A DNA stretch of 64,000 nucleotides from Hymenoscyphus infarciens (taxonomy: Eukaryota; Ascomycota; Leotiomycetes; Helotiales; Helotiaceae). Location of the stretch: contig LLCB01000212.1 of assembly GCA_001414345.1 (NCBI GenBank), positions 1-64,000 on the forward strand, in the 5' to 3' direction. The notes beneath the pieces were generated by a model. It did not search any database and was not told where the DNA came from. It saw only the letters and a program-made list of their open reading frames with translations. Positions 22,527 through 30,903 of the stretch are shown piece by piece. Positions within the stretch are counted from its first letter, which is position 1, and the number at the start of each line of letters is the position of its first letter. The translations under genes were made by a program, and so were the position numbers.

Positions 22527-22766
22527 CTCTACGTGTAGCGATGAATCGTCGGATATCAGTACATGAGATACGATCGCAGAACCTCGATAAAACCACGACC
22601 ACGACCAAAGAATCTAGATGCTGCGATATAGTGATCAATTAGTAAGTGATAGGCCTTCTCAAATTTTCTGTTACTTTTTACAATTTTTCGTTGGGGCTTG
22701 AGAGGTCTTGTAGTAGGAGGCGCTAGGCGGTACTGAAATCCAACCATTCATCGCTACACGTAGAGA
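22527..22766. mobile_element. MITE-like element 3, 19 bp perfect inverted termini
   Basis: CTCTACGTGTAGCGATGAA at 22527-22545 is repeated exactly as its reverse complement at 22748-22766. The arms may extend outward to a shared TTGAAATGC (22518-22526, and inverted near 22777-22786), interrupted on the right by a 12 bp insertion. The 240 bp element has no coding capacity. Confidence 0.7.
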
Positions 22767-23001
22767 CTGCCCCTCGAGCATTTCAAGCTGCCCTTTTTTT
22801 TTGCTGGGGTTTGCCTGGTTGTCGTTTATGGACGAATGTTTCTCTCTACTCTCCCCCTAGAACCTTCTTTTTTGGGTGCAACGATTTCAAGGTTCCCAGC
22901 TGTCAGAAATAACATTTGGGGGCGGGCCGGCTGGGAGTAGCACTTTATTCGGCCGGGTCGGGTTGGTTTGTGGGCAGAATCAATTGCCGTGTTGAGCTTA
23001 C

Positions 23002-23511
23002 GTGCCCTCCTCGTGTACGAAATGATCAGCCGATTTTAATACTTTCTACACTGTTATAACTACTTACAATAAAACCACAAGAAGAATACATTTATCGACT
23101 TCAGGATTAATTACCTTTTTTAGAATCGAGTGGAATCTGTTTCGTATTTTTTTACAGTTTTCTTTCCTATTGTTAAAACTCAACATAGTAAGGGTATTGT
23201 ACAGACTGTTAGGTCAATCCACCGCAAAAGTATATTACCCCTGTTTAAAGTTGTAGGGACTTTTTACAGTTATAATAAACTTTTGTTACCAAAATAATGG
23301 TTTCAAGTGAGTTTGGGTTAGCGTAAAAGCAGTGCTCATTTGTCCTTTTTACGGTGACTTTAAGAGAACAGTCTGTATATACTCCCCCCCCCTAAACAGA
23401 ATGTAAGCGCACGGCCGCTGTGCCATACTAAATGTCTGTGCACCCTACATTCAGTTTAAGGGGGGGGCCTGTACCAAAATCGGCGGATCATTTCGTACAC
23501 GAGGAGCGTGC
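23002..23511. mobile_element. Inverted-repeat element 4, about 36 bp termini
   Basis: The arm at 23002-23037 (contains CTCGTGTACGAAATGATC) pairs with 23476-23511 (GATCATTTCGTACACGAG), with about three mismatches over 36 bp. The 510 bp body holds no recognisable protein. Inside its right part, 23385-23468 is a hairpin-forming insert: a C-run then CTAAACAGAATGTA, pairing with TACATTCAGTTTAAG and a G-run. Confidence 0.7.
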
Positions 23512-23528
23512 ATGAAAGTTTGATTGGG

Positions 23529-23879
23529 TCTACAACGTACTTCGTCCCAGGCGTAACAAAGGTTATCCCAATAGAGCAATTGCCATATTTCCGTAGCTTT
23601 ATGCTACCACAAAAACCCCTGAAAAGTCTGTAAAGTGACCCCCCTGAATAACCTTTGTTTCGCCTAGGACGAAGTATCTGACCGAACAGTTGTAGCGAAA
23701 CTAAATACAATGGTCAAGATCCAATCGAAAAATCTCCTTGAACCCACAGACAAGGCCCTTAGAAGCCACGAACAAGGGACTTCAAGCCAGAAGCTAGGGT
23801 TTTGTGGGGTTTCCCGGGCTTTTGCAGGGCCTGGGTGGTGTTGATCTCGCTACAACTGTTCGGTCAGATACGTTGTAGA
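23529..23879. mobile_element. Inverted-repeat element 5, interrupted in its left arm
   Basis: The right arm, 23847-23879, is a continuous 33 bp sequence. The matching left arm is split: 11 bp at 23529-23539 and the remainder at 23675-23698. The two halves are separated by the inserted element at 23540-23674. Once the insert is set aside, the arms match perfectly over at least 31 bp. The non-coding interior spans 23699-23846. Confidence 0.75.
23540..23674. mobile_element. Mariner-like MITE nested in element 5 (TA duplication)
   Basis: A 135 bp element with inverted ends, CTTCGTCCCAGGCG at 23540 and CGCCTAGGACGAAG ending at 23674, extending inward through AACAAAGGTTAT and its complement. It is flanked by TA at 23538-23539 and 23675-23676, the duplication made by Tc1/mariner transposases. 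It sits within the left arm of element 5, so it arrived later. Confidence 0.75.
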
Positions 23880-24084
23880 GTCATTGGGGAAAGGTTTACG
23901 GAGTTTGTGGAATGCCAGCCTTATGTTCCCCTTGTGGGCTTGCGTTAGTTGGCTGCTTAGTGGCTTTGGTATTTCTTATACTTTTGTTGATCCCCGGAAA
24001 TAAGATGATCGACAAACGTTCCTTCTATTTCATAGACTCTTTTCATTTCAAATCGCTGTCTACTCTTCTTAAAACTCTCTCAAA
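23880..24084. promoter_or_regulatory. Presumed promoter of the GMC oxidoreductase
   Basis: About 200 bp lie between the end of the nested element and the ATG at 24085, with CT-rich leader-like sequence at 24040-24080. The element cluster therefore lies directly upstream of this promoter. Confidence 0.35.
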
Positions 24085-26370
24085 ATGACACACTTTTCTC
24101 GATTGTCAGTCGTTACCGCTATCGTCTCTTCGATGGTTGTTGCTAGTCATCCACATTCATTTATAGGCCAGGTCAAATGGAGGGAGGAGGGATTGTTGGA
24201 CAGTTATGATTATGTGGTTATTGGAGCTGGTGCAAGCGGTTTGACAGTTGCAAACCGGTTGACTGAGGATGCGAGTATGTTCATCTCGAAAATTTTAGAT
24301 GGATAAAAGCTCATACAAGCCAGACACAACTGTTCTAGTAATCGAGGCAGGGGACTTGTAAGCACAAATCTTGACAGAGTGATGAAAATGGCTTACATGA
24401 ATTTTAGTGATGCAAGTGAGGACTTCATAACTATTCCTGGTCTAGCTGGTGGTGCAGTTGGTACAAAGTATGATTGGAACTTCACCTATGCTCCCAACGA
24501 AGCCTTAGGAGGTCGAAAAGTTCACATCCCACAGGGAAAAGTTGTTGGTGGATCGACTGTATTGAACAGAATGGTCTTCAGTAGAGGATCTAAGTCCGAT
24601 TATGATCGATGGGAGACTCTCGGAAATTCTGGCTGGAATTGGGAGAGCTTATTTCCTTATTTCAAGAAGGTGCGATCTCTATTATCTCTTCAAAAACTCA
24701 TTTTCCGCTCCATGAAAGCAACAGTACCTAATTTCTCTTTAGAATGAGATTTTCACACCAGCAAGTGCCGAGCTCACTGTAGAATACAACATTACCTATG
24801 ACGAAAAGGCTCATGGGCATGATGGACCCATGCAGGCTACATATTCGCCATTTTTCTGGCCAACAATCAGTTGAACTCCCCGAATCGTCTTGCTGGTACT
24901 TTCTAACCGTCTTATAGAGAATTTCATTGCAGCTATGAAAGAGCTCAACGTCAATACCGCGGTTGATCAAGCAAATGGGTCACCCATTGGTGGTTACTTC
25001 TGTCCTCACAACCAAGATCCCGTAAACGTGACTCGTTCATCTGCTAAAGATGCATACTACACTCCCGTGAAAGCTAGAACAAATTTGCATCTTCTTCCTA
25101 ACCGACAAGTCACAAAAATGGTGACCTCGACAACCGGAAATGGTACCGTCACAGTGACTAGTGTAGAGGCAAGTCCAAGAAAAGTGTCTCAGTTCTCCAA
25201 CTGACATATTAACACTCTGCATTCGTAGTTCTCCCAGAGCAAAACTGCAACACGATCCACTATCAATGTCGGCAAAGAGGCACTCTTGGCTGGAGGGCCA
25301 ATTTCTACTCCGCAAATTTTACAGCTTTCTGGAATTGGTGATACTGCGTTGCTCGCAAGTTTCAACATATCAACTGTTGTGAACCTTCCAGCTGTAGGAC
25401 AGAATTTCCAAGATCACGTTTTGGTGACGACAGTGAACAACGGTAGGGAGGGAGTATTCGATGTGTATGACACGACTAACAACCGCCAGTGTCTGCACCA
25501 CTCACCTCTTCAAACTTGACATCCAACGCCACCTTCGCAGCAGAAAGTCGAGCCCTCTACGACAGCGAGAAAACCGGCCCTTATTCGTCTCCAACCGGAG
25601 ATTTCCTAGCTTTCCTCCCTTTGGCAAAATACTCCACCTCTTCGACCTCTCTCCAAGCCTCAGCAACGAGCCAAGACGTCGCCGCTTTTCTCCCAGCAAA
25701 CGCCCCAGCAGAAGTTGTCACTGGCTACACCGCTCAACACAAAGTTCTCAACGATCTACTCACCTCTCCTTACTCCGCACATCTTGAGCTCATCTGGGCA
25801 GATGGAGTCATAAACCTCGCCCTCGTAAAACCATACTCTCGAGGCACAGTTGAAATCACCACCTCCGACCCCTTCACACTTCCTTCCGCAAACCCAGGAT
25901 TCCTCACAAACCCTCTCGATATCTCGCTTCTGATTGAAGGAGTAAAGTACATGCGAACCATCACCGCTACCTCAGCACTCGCATCTCTTCAACCATTTGA
26001 AATTGTTCCTGGAGCCAATGTTACTAGTGATGCGGATATCACGACATTTTTGAGAGGTGCTGCTGACACTATATATCACCCTTCCGGAAGCTGCAAGATG
26101 GGAAAGAAGGAAGAGGGAGGTGTTGTGAATTCAGAGTTGAAGGTTTATGGGGTTGGGGGGTTGAGAATTGTGGATGCTAGTGTGATGCCACTGTTGCCGG
26201 GAAGTCATATTATGACTACTGTTTATGCTGTTGCTGAGAGGGTGAGTTGTTTCTTTTCTTTTCCGCTGCGGGAATTTGCATTCGAAAACTAACTTTTGAT
26301 CTTTTAGGCCGCTGATCTCATAAGAGGGAAGGAGGTGAGCACAATCAATTCAACTGAGTGTGCTGTATAA
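24085..26370 (+). CDS. Secreted GMC-family FAD oxidoreductase
   Basis: Flavoenzyme of the glucose/aryl-alcohol oxidase and choline dehydrogenase superfamily. Eight exons: 24085-24274, 24324-24357, 24408-24669, 24743-24869, 24918-25168, 25229-25442, 25490-26241, 26308-26370, totalling 630 residues with every junction in phase. The in-frame TGA at 24872 is spliced out by a 48 bp intron (branch TTCTAACC, TATAG acceptor), so the gene appears intact. The intron at 25169-25228 uses a GC donor (GAG|GCAAGT). Features: an N-terminal signal peptide of about 20 residues; FAD dinucleotide-binding YVVIGAGASGL; TTVLVIEAGD; the GMC signature GKVVGGSTVLNRM; GGPISTPQILQLSGIG; catalytic His in YHPSGSCKMG; and a second active-site His in LLPGSHIMTTVYA. 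Probably an extracellular alcohol or sugar oxidase; the substrate is unknown. Confidence 0.87.
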
Positions 26371-26783
26371 AGCCAAAGGCGGGCTTCTCTGCTTTCCTTT
26401 TTTCGCTTCTCATACTTGTATTACTAGGGACTTTATTATGGAGATGAGTCGTTTGAATTTACGATTTATGAATAAAATGCATACACAACCAAGTCATGAT
26501 CGTTTCTTCAAGAACTTGTTTACCCCTTTTGTTTGGGAGGGGGGAGGATTTCGTGAATGACTTCAAACTCTTAGCACCATTCACCATGATCAGCACCCCC
26601 TATCCCAATAACTCACTCCGCTCTCGCCATTCAAATTCCATAACTCAGTCCCTCCAATCCCCTCTTCTCATCTCATCACTTTTTTTTAAATAGTCTCGAT
26701 TTTCACTCGGTTACCCAGATGGAACGCTCAAAGTATACCACACCAGATCAGTGATCATAGACCTTTTCAACAAGGTTACAAAA
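26371..26783. other. Intergenic
   Basis: 3' flank of the GMC gene and leader of the coiled-coil copy 2. No gene seen. Confidence 0.4.
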
Positions 26784-27475
26784 ATGCCAACCTCCATCGC
26801 TCAATTAACCTCGCTCTTCAACCTCCTAAAATCATGTTTCGAGCCCCGTTACCACCCACTAGAAACAAAGCCCTCTCCCAAACCCAGAATCTCAAACCCG
26901 CCCGCAAAAAAGCTACTCCTCAACCTCCGCAGCTTAGCAAAAGCCCTCTCCAAACAACTCCACACTCTCAAAGCCCAAAGAAAGACTCTTAGACTGAAGG
27001 AAAACAAAGCCAGAAGGGATTTCATAGCTTGTGAGGATTCGGAGGAGGTGCAATTGTCTCCGCCGTATAGGGGAAGTAGATTGAATCCTGAGTTTGAGAT
27101 TTCGAGAGAGCTAGAGATGTTTGGTATTGACTCCTCCCCTCGCACTTTTGGATGAAAAGAGGCATATATTATAGAACATGGAAAGCTAATTCTTCGATAG
27201 ATGAAACTCCAACGATCAAAAAATGGAATACCTTACGTCTGTTAGTTCGATGTCGGTCAAAGGTCACGATCCAGATTGAAAAGAAGGGCGAGAGATTGAG
27301 GAAGGTGTGTAGTTTTAGGAAGAAGCTAAAGGGAGAGATGAGAGCACGAGATGTTGGTGGGAAGAAGGAGTTGAGGAGAAAGTGCATGATGCTTAGAGAG
27401 AAGTCGTCTCTATATATGGGAGGTCAGGACAGAAATAGTTCCACGAGTGATCTCCGGTGTCATGGGAGGGGTTGA
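26784..27475 (+). pseudogene. Coiled-coil family protein, copy 2 (frameshifted)
   Basis: Paralogue of the minus-strand copy at 8942-9509; no named family recognised. From ATG 26784 (context AAAATGCC) the first frame encodes a Lys-rich helix (LRSLAKALSKQLHTLKAQRK) and the conserved block PPYRGSRLN, ending at 27155. The conserved C-terminal part (WNTLRL, then a basic helix) lies in another frame, 27152-27475. The break comes after PPYRGSRLN here but before the equivalent block in copy 1, so the ancestor most likely had one continuous frame of about 200 residues. I tested a GTATTG...TATAG intron and it does not restore frame. The two frames overlap as ATGA. Alternatives are a sequencing error or a genuinely two-part gene. 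Confidence 0.5.
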
Positions 27476-27927
27476 GACTACTTTGTGAGCTTGGGGAAAG
27501 CGGATATATAAATATAGTCGGGGGTGTTGAATGATTTCGTATTGTTTTCCCGTAGGTGTTTCTTATAACCAAGGACTTGAGACTTCTAGGTCCAAGCACT
27601 CACATAAGAGCATAAGTCTCTGCTACTGCGCAATGTTCTGGCATACATAAAACTATTGTTCAAGAAAGTTTAAAACAATGTGGGATTTGAAAGTTCACTT
27701 CTCCCGAACAGTAGAGGTAGTTATTCTTAATCGACTCGTGTAATAAGAAAAGGGGGCCCTAAAGAGCAATGGCCGAATACCTTTTATACCATCTGGACAG
27801 TCTTCGCCGGCTTCAAACCCCAAAAAGTCAAACCGGCGTCGCTACCTTGCCAGTCCTAACTGTTTTTGAGGAGTTTCTTGGGGAAAATTGTCCCACTCGG
27901 CAATTAAAGCAAAATTTTATTCATACT
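27476..27927. other. Intergenic
   Basis: No gene or repeat recognised between the coiled-coil copy and the deaminase pseudogene. Confidence 0.4.
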
Positions 27928-29246
27928 TTACATCCAGCTTAACTGTTTCTCGGTACATTCATGGTACTCAATGGACAACCCAGAATACCCATTTACCTTC
28001 TTGAGAAACGAACAACAATGCGAACAAACACGAGCACCAGGGGAGCTTATCAAGAGAACAGCACTTTCCAGCGAAACCAGAGGTGCTTTTTTCGACAAAT
28101 CGATGAGCTTCTGGTGATCATCCCGCCTCTTTCTGATCTCGCGTAATTCTCGTACTTCGACATGGTCTTCCAGTGAAGGCATATGGGCGGGGGGACCAAC
28201 CAATCTCCGCCACTACTCAGTCTGACCGGTTTTGATACCCACTTCAAGCTTCTGGATCATACTTTGATTCTGAAGAATTTGAGCATTGATCTCAGCGTCA
28301 CCAAGTCCCAAAGCTTGTCTCTCACATTCCTTGTCCATTCGATGTAGCTCAGTTATCAATCTCGTCCAACTACCTTTCAACTTTCGTAACTCGTATACTA
28401 GTTTTTCCCAGGAGTGTTCAAGTTTTCGTAGCTCCTGCACCTTTGTTGATTTCCACAAGAGATCTTTGAGCGTTTTGTCATTATCCACAACTAAACTTTC
28501 GTCCTTTTTATCGTGCTCCTCAACCGGAAGAAAAACATGTCGACTTATAAAGTATGCCGTCAACTGTTTCTCTGCGTGGGAAGCATTGGATCGACCACAA
28601 TCATCCTGGTCTTTATCTCGATCCTCAGCTAGGATATGACCGACAAGTGTTGCAATGTCCATAAGTTCGTATGTCCAAATCCCGCAAATCTGTTCTCCAG
28701 AAGGAGGATGACCCCAGCCGCTCATCGCCACTCTTGACGGGAACGGCTTTCCTCTTTCCAGTCTCGCTATCGTCTTCCACTCATTTGATATCGTTTAATT
28801 CGCAACAGGAGCGCGGAGAATTATAGATGGCGTCCCAAGTGAGACGAATCGTTTGAAGGTGTAATCTTTGACATCTAGCATCGTTGGTGGATGACCGTAG
28901 ACAATTTTGCTATTACTGCTCGAGGAAACAGTTGTTTGTTTCGAAAAATGGGTCGCTAAATCATCGATTTGTTCTGAGGCTTTCTCTAGTTCTGGGTAAA
29001 CGGCGACGAACCGAGTGCTCTTCTTATCGATTTCGTAAGGAATTTTACCACTTCGTTCTTCGAAGGGGAATTTGCATCGGTATAATCTTTGAGGAAGGCA
29101 TGCTGATATTTCCAGGAATTCCTCGTGGAATTTGACTTTGTTTGTGTCTGGGGGTGTAGTTTGTCGCAATAAGGATACCGAATGCAGAAACCGCTCTAAT
29201 CCCACCACAATATATCAATTTCTGGGATGGCATCGTCTTGTGGCAT
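27928..29246 (-). pseudogene. Broken fungal SsdA/DYW-like deaminase gene
   Basis: Relic of a fungal nucleic-acid-deaminase-fold protein, related to the C-terminal domain of bacterial SsdA and to DYW deaminases. Down the minus strand: an N-terminal start at 29246 (PEIDILWWD), a frameshift near 29200, then one frame from about 29208 to 27928. That frame is broken only by TAA at 28795-28797 and TAG at 28213-28215. Conserved blocks: MSGWGHPPSG and IWTYELMDIA; the zinc/catalytic motif SHAEKQL near 28570 (His ligand and proton-shuttling Glu); a helical linker; then a Cys pair in VCSHCCSF near 28020 followed by KKVN. Both stops could come from CAA/CAG by C-to-T in a CpA context, the RIP-preferred change, although local composition is otherwise normal. 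The catalytic residues survive. The cellular role of the fungal family is not established. Confidence 0.7.
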
Positions 29247-29669
29247 TGTTTCTGTATCCTTGTGGTGCTATGTTCGGGTTGAAATGTTGAAGTACTGAAG
29301 AAAGATTTCGCGATGGACAAATTGAAACCACATTTCCCATCGTGAGGGTGCTCCAGCTTAATGAATCGAAACGAACTTAGAATAGACTGTATCCAATCCA
29401 AATTTCATGGAACACGGGATGGAACCTCTGACGACTCCAGCCGCAGTGTAACTTTCCAATTGGGACCGCTCACGTGACGCATTTTCTGCAGCATGGCCAC
29501 CCCCTCTTACAGTCCTCATTACTCAACCTCCGCGCATCGCAATAGTGAAAATGCTGAAGAATTAATTGTGCATGTGCTTGGAGAAAAAATAAAAAAAATA
29601 AATAGAACTTTGCGACATCCTACAAACTTCTAAGAGTAGTCTAATTGGTGTGCATTTCCCTTCGCGAAA
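29247..29669. other. 5' flank of the deaminase relic
   Basis: Presumed old promoter region. No gene seen, and composition is normal until the tandem repeat begins. Confidence 0.35.
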
Positions 29670-30350
29670 GGCTTTGGTGGTGGTGCACGCAAAACCCAGC
29701 TGCCCTCACGACAACCCCGATTACGCAACATCAACACGTTGGATCGTTCGATATTAGATGACATGCTTGCTTATATATCTAAGTCTACATCTATTGATTA
29801 GATGAACTTTAGAGGGTGACCCAAAGTTTCTGGAGCCATATAACTTTGACACTTCGTTTTCGCTAAGTGTTTTGGTGGCGCACGCAAAACAACCCCCCCT
29901 TTCTTACTTTGAATTACACAACAACCGCTTTCTAGGATGGTTAGATAATTTATTCTATGGCTCTTTATAAACTTAGGATTATGAAATTTAAATTATACAC
30001 TTTAAGGGGCAGACTCAAAAGTTGTAGATTCTTTTAGGCATGCACGTAAAACCCCGGTTTCGGTAGTCGCTACGCTTATAAAACCTACCTTCTCTCTTAA
30101 GTATAATTACATAACAACGGCTTTTTAGAATCGTTAGATAAACTATTCTGTGGCTCTTTATATACTTAGGATTATAGATCTTGAATTATACACTTTAAGG
30201 GGTAGACCTAAAAGCTGTAGAAAGTTTTAGAATGCCCCCTTTTCGTGAAATTTTATAGCGGTAGTGCACGCAAAACCCTCTCTTATACCCTCCCTCTTAA
30301 CTTAAAATCAACAACCACTCTTTAGAATAGTTAGATAATTTACCAGCTTA
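29670..30350. repeat. Tandem repeat, about 195 bp unit, about 3.5 copies
   Basis: Landmark words recur in order: GCACGCAAAAC (29684, 29880, 30043 as GCACGTAAAAC, 30260), GTTAGATAA (about 29748 diverged, 29938, 30134, 30326) and ACACTTTAAGGGG (about 29800 diverged, 29997, 30189). Spacing is about 190-200 bp. Copies 2 and 3 are the closest to each other. No coding capacity; differences are largely transitions. Confidence 0.7.
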
Positions 30351-30500
30351 GAAGCCGTATAATGATCTAATAAATCTTCTTACTGGTTGGGTTTATCTTT
30401 CCAACTCTTATACAGAGGTTTTGCCGAGGAATATGCAAACTGGTGCAAACTTGCAGCCTAGATTTCGCAAAGCTGTAAAAAAAGTCGGAATATCTCATTG

Positions 30501-30903
30501 ATTTATCGCTTTTCGTCACATACACGTATTTGAGGCTATTTTGAGAATTTCTGTATTTGCTGGCTAGCTTCCAGTATCTCACTCTGCACTCTCTTATATG
30601 CCTTCTTTTTAGGCCAATTAGGAGGCTCCCTGAGCATCTCACTAATATAAGGGTGAAAAGAGTGAGTACTATCAGCTATCGCACTCATTTAAGAGGCTAA
30701 AAAGTACTAACTAATCCTAGCGAGCGTATCGCGAAGGGGTACGAGGGTGGGGTTGAAAAAGAGCTCAATACTAAATAAGACGTCAAAAGCGACAGGAAGT
30801 GTTATTGGTAGAATAGAGGTTACTCGGCACGAGAGGAGGCATATATATGCCTCCCCCTGCTTATTAAGCTGATTCCTCAATTCACTATAAGCCCCTTCCA
30901 TAT
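30501..30903. repeat. Free copy of the DIRS-like terminal repeat, least mutated
   Basis: About 403 bp aligning end to end with 33890-34294, the composite terminal repeat of the big insertion. The differences I checked are nearly all C/G here versus T/A in the other copy (for example GGCCAATTAGGAGG here, AGCTAATTAAGAGG there). No internal element sequence adjoins it, so it is a solo-type remnant. Short frames overlapping it on the minus strand are not credible genes. Confidence 0.8.

Noticed and set aside
24743..24917. GMC gene as a pseudogene because of the in-frame TGA
   Set aside because: A short intron with proper signals removes the stop and all exon phases add up to a 630-residue protein.
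27123..27175. GTATTG...TATAG intron joining the two frames of coiled-coil copy 2
   Set aside because: It enters the wrong frame and meets a stop within eight codons.
28795..28800. Intron explaining the first deaminase stop
   Set aside because: No donor/acceptor pair of reasonable length brackets the TAA while keeping the frame.
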